A DNA stretch of 64,000 nt from Peribacillus sp. FSL P2-0133 (lineage in GTDB: Bacteria > Bacillota > Bacilli > Bacillales > DSM-1321), in contig NZ_CP150254.1 in the NCBI RefSeq assembly GCF_037975445.1, forward strand, positions 1,176,001 through 1,240,000, read 5' to 3'. Shown piece by piece: positions 45,642 through 55,087 of this stretch (positions are counted from its first letter, which is position 1; every line of letters begins with the position of its first letter). The translations under genes and the position numbers were made by a program. The notes under the pieces are model-generated. The model saw only the letters and a program-made list of their open reading frames with translations. It was not told the DNA's origin and did not search any database.

Positions 45642-47656
45642 GGGTCGTAAAGAGACTTTTTAATTATGCTGCCTTTTATAAAAAATTGATCATTGGCGCC
45701 CTGATCATGCTGGCACTTTCGGTAGCGGCCGATTTAACAGGTCCTTTCGTTGCCAAGAAAATCATCGATTCACATATACTTGGCATTGAATCTACCTGGT
45801 ATGAAGCGGGTAAAGGAAAAGATGCTGTTAAGTATGATGGAAATTGGTATAAACGGGCTGATTACTTTGCAAAAGGTGAGAAGAAAGGCAGGGAAGTCCA
45901 TGTTCTGCAGGTTGGCAATCAATTTGTCTTCGTAAATGAAGCTGTCCCTATCGAGGGGCGCAGAACCTTGGAGAACCAATCGTTGATCATCAAGAAAGAC
46001 GGGAAAGAGCAGCGTGCGCAAGCAGTGAAATTGTCGAGTCAGGAAGTGATGCGGTTTTACCAACCGGAAATCCCGCGGATCATTAAGCTAGTGGCTTTTT
46101 ATTTTAGTCTTGTCATCCTTTCCTCCCTTTTTCAATATGGGCAGAGTTTTTATTTACAGAAAGCGGCGAACCGAATCATACAGAAGATGCGAAATGATAT
46201 TTTTACGCATATTTCCCGTCTGCCGATACGTTATTTCGATAATATGCCAGCGGGTAAAGTTGTAGCCAGGGTCACTAATGATACGGAAGCGATCCGGGAA
46301 TTATATGTAACCGTGCTCGCCAACTTCTTCTCGAGTACGATTAATATCTTCGGGGTTCTGATTGCTTTGTATATTCTGGATCCACGAGTCGGTACCATTG
46401 GTCTTTTACTTATTCCAATCATCGTTATCTGGACGATGGTATACCGTAAATTCGCCTCGAAATATAATCACATCATTCGGGAACGGGTCAGCGATATTAA
46501 TGGGATGATCAATGAATCCATTTCTGGAATGAGCATCATCCAGGCATTTGGGCGTGAAAAGGAGACGAAACAATCTTTTGAAAATCTGAACCGGGAGCAT
46601 TATTCCTATCAAAATAAAATGCTCCATTTGAATTCGTTGACGGGCGGAAACTTGATCGGTGTCATTAAGGTTTTGGCACTAATGGCATTCGTCTGGTATT
46701 TCGGCGGGATTTCCCTTACAGCGAGTTCAGCCATTTCTTTAGGGATGATGTATGCAATTGTTGATTTGATCAGCCGCCTGCTTCATCCGCTTCACGGAAT
46801 CGTCAATCAGTTCGCTAACCTTGAACAGGCACTTGTTGCAGGGGAGCGGGCATTCAGTTTATTGGATGAGCAGGGAGTGGCAGTCAGTGATGAAAACATG
46901 TCCAGATACAAAGGAAATGTGCAATTCGAAAATGTTTCTTTTGGTTATAAAGATAATGAATATGTGTTAAGGGACATTTCCTTCTCAGCTAAACAAGGGG
47001 AAACGGTCGCTTTAGTTGGCCATACTGGGTCAGGAAAAAGTTCCATAATGAATTTATTGTTCCGTTTTTATGACAGTAGTGAAGGTCAAATCAAAATCGA
47101 TGGCACGAATATATTGGATATCCCCCATCAGACGCTTAGGGAGCATATGGGAATCGTCCTTCAGGATCCCTATTTATTTACTGGCACCATCGCTTCCAAT
47201 ATCAGTCTGAATCATAAAGGCATCACAAGGGAAATGGTTGAAAAATCTTTAAGAGATGTAGGGGGGGACAAAGTGCTGAAGCATCTTCCTTTAGGGTTGG
47301 ATGAACCCGTGATTGAAAAAGGAGGAACGTTGTCTTCCGGACAGCGGCAGCTAATCTCTTTTGCACGTGCTCTTGCATTCAATCCGGCGATATTGATTCT
47401 GGATGAAGCGACAGCAAGCATCGACACTGAAACCGAGGCAATTATCCAGGAGGGAATGGAAGTGCTGAAAAAAGGGAGAACGACCTTCATCATTGCCCAT
47501 AGACTATCCACGATAAAAAATGCCGACCAAATTCTTGTACTGGATAAAGGGCGGATTGCTGAGCAAGGTACACATGAAGAATTAATGGAATTAAAAGGGA
47601 AGTATTATCAAATGTATGAACTGCAGGCTGGTCCACATAAAGGCGTGGCTGGCTGA
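45638..47656 (+). CDS. bmrD: ABC multidrug exporter half-transporter, BmrD type
   Basis: A 672-residue half-transporter. A loop insertion of about 100 residues (about 50-145) between the first two helices is typical of BmrD (YheH, about 673 residues). The ATPase domain has Walker A GHTGSGKSS, Walker B ILDEATAS with the catalytic Glu, and a modified signature LSSGQRQL (Ser in place of the first Gly). The consensus ATP site is thus formed by BmrD Walker motifs with the BmrC signature. The ATG at 45638 overlaps the BmrC stop codon by four bases. Confidence 0.88.
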   Translation: MRVVKRLFNYAAFYKKLIIGALIMLALSVAADLTGPFVAKKIIDSHILGIESTWYEAGKGKDAVKYDGNWYKRADYFAKGEKKGREVHVLQVGNQFVFVNEAVPIEGRRTLENQSLIIKKDGKEQRAQAVKLSSQEVMRFYQPEIPRIIKLVAFYFSLVILSSLFQYGQSFYLQKAANRIIQKMRNDIFTHISRLPIRYFDNMPAGKVVARVTNDTEAIRELYVTVLANFFSSTINIFGVLIALYILDPRVGTIGLLLIPIIVIWTMVYRKFASKYNHIIRERVSDINGMINESISGMSIIQAFGREKETKQSFENLNREHYSYQNKMLHLNSLTGGNLIGVIKVLALMAFVWYFGGISLTASSAISLGMMYAIVDLISRLLHPLHGIVNQFANLEQALVAGERAFSLLDEQGVAVSDENMSRYKGNVQFENVSFGYKDNEYVLRDISFSAKQGETVALVGHTGSGKSSIMNLLFRFYDSSEGQIKIDGTNILDIPHQTLREHMGIVLQDPYLFTGTIASNISLNHKGITREMVEKSLRDVGGDKVLKHLPLGLDEPVIEKGGTLSSGQRQLISFARALAFNPAILILDEATASIDTETEAIIQEGMEVLKKGRTTFIIAHRLSTIKNADQILVLDKGRIAEQGTHEELMELKGKYYQMYELQAGPHKGVAG

Positions 47657-47731
47657 ACACCCGAATAAGGATGGATAATCAAGACCAAACTATAATGAGG
47701 GTGCCGTAATCGGCACCTTCAAGCAAAATTA

Positions 47732-47760
47732 TTGATAATAGTAATCATTACGTTTAAGAT
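47732..47760 (+). promoter_or_regulatory. Promoter with an embedded Zur-box-like site, upstream of rpmE2
   Basis: TTGATA (47732-47737) and TAAGAT (47755-47760), 17 bases apart. Between them lies AGTAATCATTACG (47740-47752), close to the Zur box core CGTAATNATTACG. Binding of Zn-loaded Zur there would block RNA polymerase, consistent with the Zn-free L31 paralog. Confidence 0.62.
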
Positions 47761-47789
47761 ATACCTATACAGACGATGAGGTGATTATA

Positions 47790-48038
47790 GTGAAACAAGA
47801 AATTCATCCAGATTATCGACAAGTGGTATTCATGGATACCAACAGTGGGTATAAATTTTTGACAGGCTCCACGAAAGCGTCAAATGAAACGATCGAGTGG
47901 GAAGATGGCCAAACGTATCCATTATTAAAAGTGGAAATCAGTTCAGATACGCACCCCTTTTATACTGGAAAGCAGAAGTTTGCTGAAAAAGGCGGACGGG
48001 TGGATCGCTTCCTGGATAAATATAATATGAAGAAATGA
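47790..48038 (+). CDS. rpmE2: Ribosomal protein L31 type B (zinc-independent)
   Basis: About 82 residues of the large ribosomal subunit. It has the L31 sequence ([35 protein letters not shown]) but no CxxC zinc motifs, which marks the C-minus form that replaces zinc-binding L31 when zinc is scarce (established for YtiA in B. subtilis). The start is GTG at 47790, five bases after GAGGTGA. The frame GTG at 47781 is part of the ribosome binding site. The Zur-like site upstream fits this role. Confidence 0.93.
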   Translation: MKQEIHPDYRQVVFMDTNSGYKFLTGSTKASNETIEWEDGQTYPLLKVEISSDTHPFYTGKQKFAEKGGRVDRFLDKYNMKK

Positions 48039-48044
48039 GAGTCA

Positions 48045-48073
48045 GGCCATCGGGAGATCGATGGTCTTTTTTT
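48045..48073 (+). terminator. Terminator of rpmE2
   Basis: GGCCATCG pairs with CGATGGTC (48045-48052 and 48059-48066), followed by seven T. Confidence 0.82.
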
Positions 48074-48150
48074 ATGACTAAGGTGAAAAAGAGTTAATAA
48101 TGATGCTAAGAAAAAGGGTGCCCATAATATATGAGGCACCCATCCTGAAA

Positions 48151-49332
48151 TCATTTTGCAGAAATTGCTTCCCCTTTGGCAATATTAACGAGGGCTGCAT
48201 CGAAGTCCTTTATTAAATCGTCCGGATTTTCAAGTCCGACAGAGAGGCGGAGCAAGCTGTTCGTGATGCCTCGCTTTTCCCTTTCATCATCAGGCATGGC
48301 AGCATGGGACATTTTGGCCGGGTAAGATAATATAGATTCGACCGCTCCAAGGCTTACGGCAAAAACAGGGAGCTCGACAGTGTTCACGAAAGAACGGAAG
48401 ACTTCCTCACTGTCCAATTCAAATGATAGGACCGCCCCCGCTCCAAGTGACTGGCCTTTCTGGATGGCGTGCTGTGGATGATCGGAAAGGCCGGGATAAT
48501 ACACTTTTTTCACCAAGGGCTGCTCCTTTAAGTAGGCTGCAATCTTTTCCGCCCCTTTTTGGGAGTGCTCCATTCTAACTGACAAGGTTTTCAGACCTCT
48601 CATTACAAGCCAGGCGTCCTGGACACCAAGAACCGCCCCAAAGGAGTTTTGGAGGGAACCGAGTCTTGCTGCCAATTCCGGATCTTTCACTACTGCAAGC
48701 CCAGCTACCACATCACTATGTCCGGATAAAAACTTCGTCGCGCTATGAAGGACAACATCAGCACCCAGATTCAGTGGTTTTTGCAATGCTGGAGTCAGGA
48801 ATGTGTTATCAACAAAACTTAAGGCACCGGCTTTTTTTGCGATATCACATACGGCTTGAATATCGGTCACTTTAAGTAACGGATTTGAAGGCGTCTCGAT
48901 GTATATGGCCCTGGTATTTGGCTGAACGGCCGCTTTGACGCTTTCAAGGTCCGTCATGTCAACGAATGTATGCTCAATATTGAAACGCGTCAATACACTA
49001 GTGACCATCCTGAACGTTCCGCCATACACATCTTCGGAAATGACGATATGGTCTCCGGCAGACAACAGCAGGAAAGCTGTTGAAATGGCAGCCATACCTG
49101 ATGAAAAGGCAAATCCGTGTGTGCCTTCCTCAAGTTCGGCAATGATATCTTCCAGCGCCTCACGAGTGGGGTTCCCGCTTCTACTGTAATCATATTTGCC
49201 GAATTGATCGATATCGGATTGATGGAAAGTCGATGCGTGCTGAATGGGAACGCTCACACCGCCCGTTGCAGGATCGAATTTATGTTGATTATGAAGTAAT
49301 TTGGTCTCAAAGCTAAAATCATGATCTGTCAT
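48151..49332 (-). CDS. metC: Cystathionine beta-lyase
   Basis: A 393-residue PLP enzyme of the Cys/Met metabolism family that cleaves cystathionine to homocysteine. Conserved segments: YDYSRSGNPTREALE, FSSGMAAISTAFLLL, EDVYGGTFRM, ETPSNPLLKVTDI, FVDNTFLTPALQKPL and the PLP-lysine motif SATKFLSGHSDVVAG. It is the second gene of the metI-metC operon, with its ATG overlapping the metI stop codon by four bases, and shares the SAM riboswitch upstream. It matches the B. subtilis MetC (YjcJ) arrangement. Confidence 0.9.
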   Translation of the reverse strand: MTDHDFSFETKLLHNQHKFDPATGGVSVPIQHASTFHQSDIDQFGKYDYSRSGNPTREALEDIIAELEEGTHGFAFSSGMAAISTAFLLLSAGDHIVISEDVYGGTFRMVTSVLTRFNIEHTFVDMTDLESVKAAVQPNTRAIYIETPSNPLLKVTDIQAVCDIAKKAGALSFVDNTFLTPALQKPLNLGADVVLHSATKFLSGHSDVVAGLAVVKDPELAARLGSLQNSFGAVLGVQDAWLVMRGLKTLSVRMEHSQKGAEKIAAYLKEQPLVKKVYYPGLSDHPQHAIQKGQSLGAGAVLSFELDSEEVFRSFVNTVELPVFAVSLGAVESILSYPAKMSHAAMPDDEREKRGITNSLLRLSVGLENPDDLIKDFDAALVNIAKGEAISAK

Positions 49333-50441
49333 CGTAGTGCCTCCCTTTTTACATGTGCGAATGCTTGCTGTAAGTCCTGGATCAAATCATCGCTGTCCTC
49401 GATGCCAACGGAGAAGCGGAGCAGGCGATTACAAACTCCATTTGCCGTTCTGACTTCAAGCGGTATATCGGCATGCGTTTGTGTAGCGGGATACGTGATG
49501 AAGCTTTCAACCCCTCCAAGGCTTTCTGCAAACGAAATTAAAGAGAGCGATTGTAAAAATGGGTTGACTGCCGATTCATCAATGATACGGAATGAAATCA
49601 TGCCGCCTCTGCCGGGATACAATACGTCCGTGACACAATCATGTTCCGACAAGTAATCTACAAGTATCTTGGCATTCTTTTCATGACGCTCCATCCGCAA
49701 TGCCAAGGTTTTCATTCCACGCATCAACAGCCAAGAATCAAAGGGGCTCAAGACAGCTCCGGTTCCATTGTGATGGAAGGCAAGTGCATCACATAATTCA
49801 GCGCCGCTAGCAACGATCAGTCCTGCGAGCACATCATTATGACCACCGAGATACTTGGTTGCACTGTGAATCACGATATCCGCTCCAAGCAGGATGGGTT
49901 GTTGAATAAGAGGCGTGTAAAAAGTGTTATCAACGATTAACAATAAATTATTTTGTTTGGCCAATGCGGCAACAGCGCTAATGTCCGTTTGCTGCATAAG
50001 GGGGTTAGTGGGAGTTTCGATGAAGATGGCTTTCGTGTGAGGAGTGATGGCTTTTTCGATATCCTCCAAACAACAAGTGTTTACATAGTCACACTGCAAC
50101 CCCCATTTTTTAAAACCTTGTTCTAACAGACGATATGTACCGCCATAAAGATCTTCGCTGACAATCCATGCATCACCTGATTTAAAAAGGGCAAGGATAG
50201 TGGAAATGGCGGCCATTCCTGAACTGCAGGCATAACCTTGGTCGCCTTTTTCGAGATCGGCGATGGAACGCTCCAATAATTGGCGTGTAGGATTACCTGT
50301 CCTTGTGTAGTCGTATCCCGTTGATTGGCCAATTCCTTCATGGCGAAAAGCTGTTGAAAAGTATACCGGCGGATTGACTGTTCCTGTCGCCGTTTCGCTG
50401 CGATTTCCTAATTGAGCAAGATATGTTTCAGTTTTGTACAT
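49329..50441 (-). CDS. metI: Cystathionine gamma-synthase / O-acetylhomoserine thiolyase
   Basis: A 370-residue PLP enzyme that joins activated homoserine to cysteine (or sulfide) in methionine synthesis. Motifs: YDYTRTGNPTRQLLE, CSSGMAAISTILAL, EDLYGGTYRLLE, ETPTNPLMQQTDI, VDNTFYTPLIQQP, SATKYLGGHNDVLAG and the C-terminal SFITYPATQTHADIP. The sequence follows B. subtilis MetI closely. The start is ATG 50441, eleven bases after AAAGGAG; the in-frame GTG at 50450 sits on the binding site. Regulated by the upstream S-box. Confidence 0.9.
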   Translation of the reverse strand: MYKTETYLAQLGNRSETATGTVNPPVYFSTAFRHEGIGQSTGYDYTRTGNPTRQLLERSIADLEKGDQGYACSSGMAAISTILALFKSGDAWIVSEDLYGGTYRLLEQGFKKWGLQCDYVNTCCLEDIEKAITPHTKAIFIETPTNPLMQQTDISAVAALAKQNNLLLIVDNTFYTPLIQQPILLGADIVIHSATKYLGGHNDVLAGLIVASGAELCDALAFHHNGTGAVLSPFDSWLLMRGMKTLALRMERHEKNAKILVDYLSEHDCVTDVLYPGRGGMISFRIIDESAVNPFLQSLSLISFAESLGGVESFITYPATQTHADIPLEVRTANGVCNRLLRFSVGIEDSDDLIQDLQQAFAHVKREALR

Positions 50442-50472
50442 GGTTTTCACTGCTCCTTTGAGTTATATAAAA

Positions 50473-50507
50473 TAAAAAAAAGTCTTCTTTAAGAAGAAGA
50501 CTTTGAT
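50473..50507 (-). terminator. Riboswitch terminator before metI
   Basis: AAGTCTTCTT pairs with AAGAAGACTT around a short loop, followed on the minus strand by a run of eight T. It lies between the SAM aptamer and the metI start, as the expression platform requires. Confidence 0.85.
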
Positions 50508-50525
50508 TAAGTAAGGACGAGTCAT

Positions 50526-50641
50526 TCTTCTTATCTTCCAAGTTCACAAACTTGTGGAATTAGCACCTTTTCATTGGTTTGAAACAAATGAAGGTTGCTG
50601 AGGTGTCATCGGGCCATTCCCTCTACCTCTCTCGATAAGAG
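50526..50641 (-). ncRNA. SAM riboswitch (S-box) of metI-metC
   Basis: On the minus strand the S-box conserved blocks follow each other: CTCTTATCGAGAG-AGGTAGAGGGAATGGCCC, GATGACACC, CAGCAACC, GGTGCTAATTCC, and the closing GATAAGAAG that pairs with the 5' CTTATC to form P1. High SAM stabilises the terminator form and stops metI-metC expression (established mechanism). Confidence 0.93.
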
Positions 50642-50958
50642 TTTAGATTATTCAATTTCTTTTGAATTTACTATATATACAAAATACTGTCAAGAACATT
50701 TTGTGATGGATAATGCTTGGATGTTCATGACCAGGTCAATTGGAGCTTAGTGCCTCTACACTTTATGTGTCTAAAAAAAAGAATATCCGAATTTTCATAT
50801 AAACATGAAGGGTCCAGAAAAAGTGAAAGGGTCAGCGGATATTTTTGCTTTAAAATAATAAAGTTTGTACAATGTATGGAGAGAAAGAATAATACGACAT
50901 TATTCATTTCATATGCAAATGGTCTTCAATGAATAGTGCAAACATAGGAGGAGAACAC
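50642..50958. other. Intergenic region before fumC
   Basis: About 315 bases between the divergent metI leader and fumC. It must contain both promoters. A plus-strand frame at 50717-50932 is open but has no ribosome binding site or family, so it is not called. Confidence 0.4.
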
Positions 50959-52341
50959 ATGGAATACAGAATCGAACGAGATACGATGGGTGAAGTGAAA
51001 GTTCCTGCTGATAAATATTGGGGAGCACAAACTGAGAGAAGCCGTAACAATTTCAAAATTGGTAACGAAAAAATGCCGATTGAATTAGTTCGTGCATTTG
51101 CATACGTTAAACAAGCTGCGGCAAAAGTGAACTATGATCTTGGTGATCTTTCGGAAGTTAAAAAGAATGCCATTGTCAAGATTTGCGGCGAAATCCTTGA
51201 AGGTACGCTAGATGAACATTTCCCGCTTGTAGTTTGGCAAACGGGAAGCGGCACGCAAAGTAATATGAACGTGAATGAAGTGGTCGCTAACAAAGGAAAT
51301 GAATGGTTAAAAGAAAATGGTGATTCTGAAATCCTTCATCCGAATGATGATGTTAACAAGGCACAGAGCTCCAATGATACTTTCCCGACAGCCATGCATA
51401 TTGCTGCCTTTATGGAAGTCGCTGAAAAATTGGTTCCTGCCATTAAAGCTCTTCGTGATACATTCGATTCAAAAGAAAAAGAGTTTTGGGATGTCGTGAA
51501 AATTGGCCGGACACATCTTCAAGATGCTACACCATTAACATTGGGACAAGAAATTTCCGGTTGGAAAGCGATGCTCGACAAAGATCTAGCGATGATTGAG
51601 GAAAGCAGCCAAAAATTATTGAACCTTGCACTAGGCGGAACGGCTGTAGGAACCGGAATCAATACAAAAAAAGAATTCCCGGGACTTTCCGCCAAACAAA
51701 TTGCTGCTGATACAGGATATCCTTTTGTCACATCTGATAATAAGTTCCATGCATTGACAAGCCATAATGAAATCGTCTACGCACACGGTGCTTTAAAAGC
51801 ATTGGCAGCGGATTTAATGAAAATTGCAAACGATGTCAGATGGCTGGCAAGTGGTCCAAGAAGCGGAATCGGCGAAATAGCCATTCCAGAAAACGAGCCA
51901 GGCAGCTCCATCATGCCAGGTAAAGTCAATCCAACACAAAGTGAAGCGCTTACCATGATTGCAACACAAATCGTGGGTAACGATGCTACAATTGGCTTTG
52001 CAGCAAGCCAAGGTAATTTTGAATTGAATGTATTCAAGCCAGTAATCATCTATAACTTCCTGCAAACGGTAAAATTATTGACGGAAGGCATTCATTCATT
52101 CAACAATAATTGTGCGGTTGGCATTACTGCAAATGAAGATAAAATCAAAGAAAATGTAGAACGTTCCCTTATGTTGGTAACAGCATTGAACCCGCATATC
52201 GGTTATGAAAAAGCAGCCAAAATCGCCAAAACTGCATTCAAGGACAACTCAACATTGAAAGAAGCTGCGTTGAAATTGGAGTTCCTGACGGAAGATGAAT
52301 TCAAAGCATGGGTCGATCCTGCTAACATGGTTAATAAATAA
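50959..52341 (+). CDS. fumC: Fumarate hydratase class II
   Basis: TCA cycle enzyme that interconverts fumarate and malate; 460 residues. Iron-free class II features are clear: [35 protein letters not shown], the [13 protein letters not shown] loop, [16 protein letters not shown] and the superfamily signature [11 protein letters not shown] with the catalytic Ser in its flexible loop. The start is ATG at 50959 after TAGGAGGAG; a frame extension to 50929 is not supported. Monocistronic, and well expressed judging from its strong binding site. Confidence 0.95.
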   Translation: MEYRIERDTMGEVKVPADKYWGAQTERSRNNFKIGNEKMPIELVRAFAYVKQAAAKVNYDLGDLSEVKKNAIVKICGEILEGTLDEHFPLVVWQTGSGTQSNMNVNEVVANKGNEWLKENGDSEILHPNDDVNKAQSSNDTFPTAMHIAAFMEVAEKLVPAIKALRDTFDSKEKEFWDVVKIGRTHLQDATPLTLGQEISGWKAMLDKDLAMIEESSQKLLNLALGGTAVGTGINTKKEFPGLSAKQIAADTGYPFVTSDNKFHALTSHNEIVYAHGALKALAADLMKIANDVRWLASGPRSGIGEIAIPENEPGSSIMPGKVNPTQSEALTMIATQIVGNDATIGFAASQGNFELNVFKPVIIYNFLQTVKLLTEGIHSFNNNCAVGITANEDKIKENVERSLMLVTALNPHIGYEKAAKIAKTAFKDNSTLKEAALKLEFLTEDEFKAWVDPANMVNK

Positions 52342-52449
52342 TTGAATGGAAATTCCCTCCCTTGGTATTAGGGAGGGTGTTTCCATGTGTTAAAATAATG
52401 GAACCAACAAATACTGAGATCATAAGTATCGGGAACAGGAGGAAAAACA

Positions 52450-52692
52450 ATGTCTTTATGCCCGCTTTGCAACGGTCTGAGAAAAATTCATGTGAATTGC
52501 CCGGAATGCGGCAGTGATCTTGAAGATAAAGGGAAATTCATGGACTACGCTGATGATTACAGTGCTTATATGGATATCGACATACTTAAAGAAAACGACG
52601 GATACCCTCAATCCCTTCAAAAAGGACAATGCCCACATCTCATGAAATGCTCTGAATGCGGACATGATGAAGTGGTATTGGTCCAGGAATGA
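52450..52692 (+). CDS. Small zinc-ribbon protein, unknown function
   Basis: An 80-residue protein with four Cys pairs or near pairs (CPLC at 4-7, CPEC at 17-20, CPH near 61, CSEC near 67), enough for one or two zinc sites, and an acidic middle rich in Asp and Tyr. CAGGAGG precedes ATG 52450 and a terminator follows. It is close behind fumC but has its own binding site and a 108-base gap, so it may be separately transcribed. I do not recognise the family; a DNA or RNA binding role is possible. Confidence 0.72.
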   Translation: MSLCPLCNGLRKIHVNCPECGSDLEDKGKFMDYADDYSAYMDIDILKENDGYPQSLQKGQCPHLMKCSECGHDEVVLVQE

Positions 52693-52718
52693 ATATACCC
52701 CATATGTGAATAAATTGT

Positions 52719-52747
52719 AAAAAGACCCATTATGAATGGGTCTTTTT
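52719..52747. terminator. Bidirectional terminator
   Basis: Perfect 13-bp stem AAAAAGACCCATT / AATGGGTCTTTTT (52719-52731 and 52735-52747) with a 3-nt loop, between the zinc-ribbon gene and msmX. Confidence 0.9.
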
Positions 52748-52751
52748 ACGT

Positions 52752-53897
52752 TTAATTGGCAGATAACTTCATGCTTTCCTGCATCTGTTCATCTTCTTCA
52801 ACTAAAATGCGATGTTCAGTCCCTTTGTCAAAAAAGTGTGCTTTATTCATGTCGAGGGCAAGTTCGATGTTTTCGCCTGCCTGGATAATATTCTTGGCAT
52901 CGACGCGTGCGACGAAGTCCTGCCCCTCTAATGTGGAGTAGAGCATGATCTCCGCGCCCATCAGTTCGGCCACATCAATTTGGGTTGTGAATGCAGTGTT
53001 AGGGGACTTCGTGAAGTAAGCACCTTCATTATGGAAATCCTCCGGACGGATGCCAAGGATTATATCTTTTCCGACATATCCTTGATCACGCAGCATTTTC
53101 ATCTTCAATTCAGGTATTTCAAGTGTTTGTTCGCCTATTTTAATTGTGCCTTCTTTTAATGTTCCAGTAAAGAAGTTCATGGCAGGCGATCCGATAAAGC
53201 CGCCGACGAAAACGTTTATCGGTTTCTCATAAACGTCCTTTGGTGCACCGACCTGTTGGATGATACCATCTTTCATTACAACAAGACGTGTCGCCATGGT
53301 CATTGCCTCTGTTTGGTCATGCGTGACATATATCGTTGTGGTGTCGAGCCGTTTATGTAATTTGGCGATTTCCGCACGCATTTGAACCCTTAGCTTTGCG
53401 TCGAGATTGGATAATGGCTCATCCATCAAGAAAACTTTTGCGTCCCTTACAATTGCCCGGCCAAGTGCGACACGCTGGCGCTGACCACCTGAAAGGGCTT
53501 TAGGTTTCCTGTTTAGCAGCTCTTCAAGTCCGAGAATCCTTGCCGCTTCATTGACTCTTTGCTTGATTTCCGCTTTTGGCGTTTTCCTGAGTTTTAATCC
53601 GAATGCCATATTGTCATATACGGACATATGAGGATATAAGGCATAGTTCTGGAAAACCATCGCAATATCACGATCTTTAGGGGGGACATCATTGACTCGC
53701 TTGCCGTCTATATATAAATCCCCTTGGGAAATGTCTTCAAGTCCGGCAATCATCCTTAATGTTGTCGATTTGCCGCAACCCGAAGGTCCCACAAAAACTA
53801 TGAATTCCTTATCGGCAACACGAAGGTTGAAGTCTTTAACAGCTGTCACCTTTTTATCATAAATCTTGAATATATGTTCCAACACTAACTCTGCCAT
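52752..53897 (-). CDS. msmX: Multiple-sugar ABC transporter ATPase (MsmX/UgpC type)
   Basis: The 381-residue ATPase subunit that energises several carbohydrate ABC importers. Motifs: Walker A GPSGCGKSTT, Q-loop QNYALYPHMSV, signature LSGGQRQR, Walker B LMDEPLSNLDA, H-loop THDQTEAMTM, and a C-terminal regulatory domain (about 240-381) with GIRPEDF. In B. subtilis the MsmX ATPase is shared by many importers (established). The start is ATG 53897 after AAAAGGGGGA; the frame extends to 53936 without support. It stands alone, without permease genes, as expected for a shared ATPase. Confidence 0.92.
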   Translation of the reverse strand: MAELVLEHIFKIYDKKVTAVKDFNLRVADKEFIVFVGPSGCGKSTTLRMIAGLEDISQGDLYIDGKRVNDVPPKDRDIAMVFQNYALYPHMSVYDNMAFGLKLRKTPKAEIKQRVNEAARILGLEELLNRKPKALSGGQRQRVALGRAIVRDAKVFLMDEPLSNLDAKLRVQMRAEIAKLHKRLDTTTIYVTHDQTEAMTMATRLVVMKDGIIQQVGAPKDVYEKPINVFVGGFIGSPAMNFFTGTLKEGTIKIGEQTLEIPELKMKMLRDQGYVGKDIILGIRPEDFHNEGAYFTKSPNTAFTTQIDVAELMGAEIMLYSTLEGQDFVARVDAKNIIQAGENIELALDMNKAHFFDKGTEHRILVEEDEQMQESMKLSAN

Positions 53898-54021
53898 GAA
53901 AAATCCCCCTTTTAAACTCCTGATTACTTGTACCAATTAGCTATAGTCTAAGCTATCGGATTTGAAAAAAGTATGGGCACATTGCACAAAAAAGGGTGAT
54001 ATTACCTGTTTATATTGAAAG

Positions 54022-54906
54022 TTAATCATTTAGTAAAAGTATCAAGTATGCAGTAAGCGCATGACGGAAGTTTCTAATATCGAGACCAGTTCTTTCAGAG
54101 AATTTATCGATTCGGTATTGTAAGCTGTTCCGATGTATATAAAGCTGTTTGGCGGCATAGGTGGCATTTGAATTACATTCGATATACGTTTTAATCGTTT
54201 TGATCAGTTCAGTATCCTGCTTGGTCTTGCCAAGAATCTCATTGATATACCACTTTGCATCCTTAACGGATGGATCATTTATTAATGAGTGAGGGATGAT
54301 GTCTGCCAAATCAGCCACCTTTAGATCTGGCAGATGCACCTGTGCCAAATCAAAACACTTTTTCTCCTGAGTCCAGTGCTGATGAAGGTCTTGATTTATA
54401 GGGTGAAAGCGCCCGGTAAACATACGGGTCTTTACATAAAAGTCACTTTCAAGCGTGGAAGAAATGGCGATTAGTTCTTTAGTTGATAAAGGTTCATCCT
54501 CGTTCGTTTCAATTAATACTCCTGCCGTTTCATTTTCCCAGACAATAGTTGCGTCAGATGGAACGAAAGCGAGGAAGGCTTCTTCAAAATCGGAGTTGGA
54601 AAAATCAGCATGAGTCAGCTTGAAATGAAGAAATCGAACATTCTCCCAGCTCGTTAAAGGCAATGGTGCATTCGGTTCGGATAAAAAGGTTTTCCATGAT
54701 GAGTCTGGATGTGCATTGAGGTTATATGGGTTTATGGAAGGAGCAAAAAGCAGTTCCAATAAACGGATTTCTTCGGCTGTGATTTCTGAACGGTGAATGC
54801 CAAGTAAACTTCTCGAGTCTTCGAACCAAACATAGTCAGAAATTTCATCAGTATCCATTTTATTGGTAAGGGCGTTCGGGAATTTTTGTTTAAGATTTTC
54901 AAGCAT
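54022..54906 (-). CDS. PucR-type HTH transcriptional regulator
   Basis: A protein of about 294 residues with a long N-terminal sensing part and a C-terminal PucR/CdaR helix-turn-helix (TYIECNSNATYAAKQLYIHRNSLQYRIDKFSERTGLDIRN). The start is ATG 54906, five bases after AAAGGTGG. It is immediately upstream of msmX on the same strand. A PucR-like gene (yxkF) next to msmX is also known from B. subtilis as I recall it, so the pair may be conserved. Its ligand and target are unknown. Confidence 0.84.
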   Translation of the reverse strand: MLENLKQKFPNALTNKMDTDEISDYVWFEDSRSLLGIHRSEITAEEIRLLELLFAPSINPYNLNAHPDSSWKTFLSEPNAPLPLTSWENVRFLHFKLTHADFSNSDFEEAFLAFVPSDATIVWENETAGVLIETNEDEPLSTKELIAISSTLESDFYVKTRMFTGRFHPINQDLHQHWTQEKKCFDLAQVHLPDLKVADLADIIPHSLINDPSVKDAKWYINEILGKTKQDTELIKTIKTYIECNSNATYAAKQLYIHRNSLQYRIDKFSERTGLDIRNFRHALTAYLILLLND

Positions 54907-55087
54907 CGTTTCCACCTTCTTTCTCCCTTTCCATATCATTATAGCGAAAAAGAATAAAGTTCAAAAGAATACGATATTGCTAGTTTTTCCTAAAAGGGAA
55001 AATCAAAGAAAAGTTGCAAGTATTATTAATTTTAGGAAAGGGTATTGCGTATGATTTATGGAATATCGTTAAAGAGGAGGGAATCTT

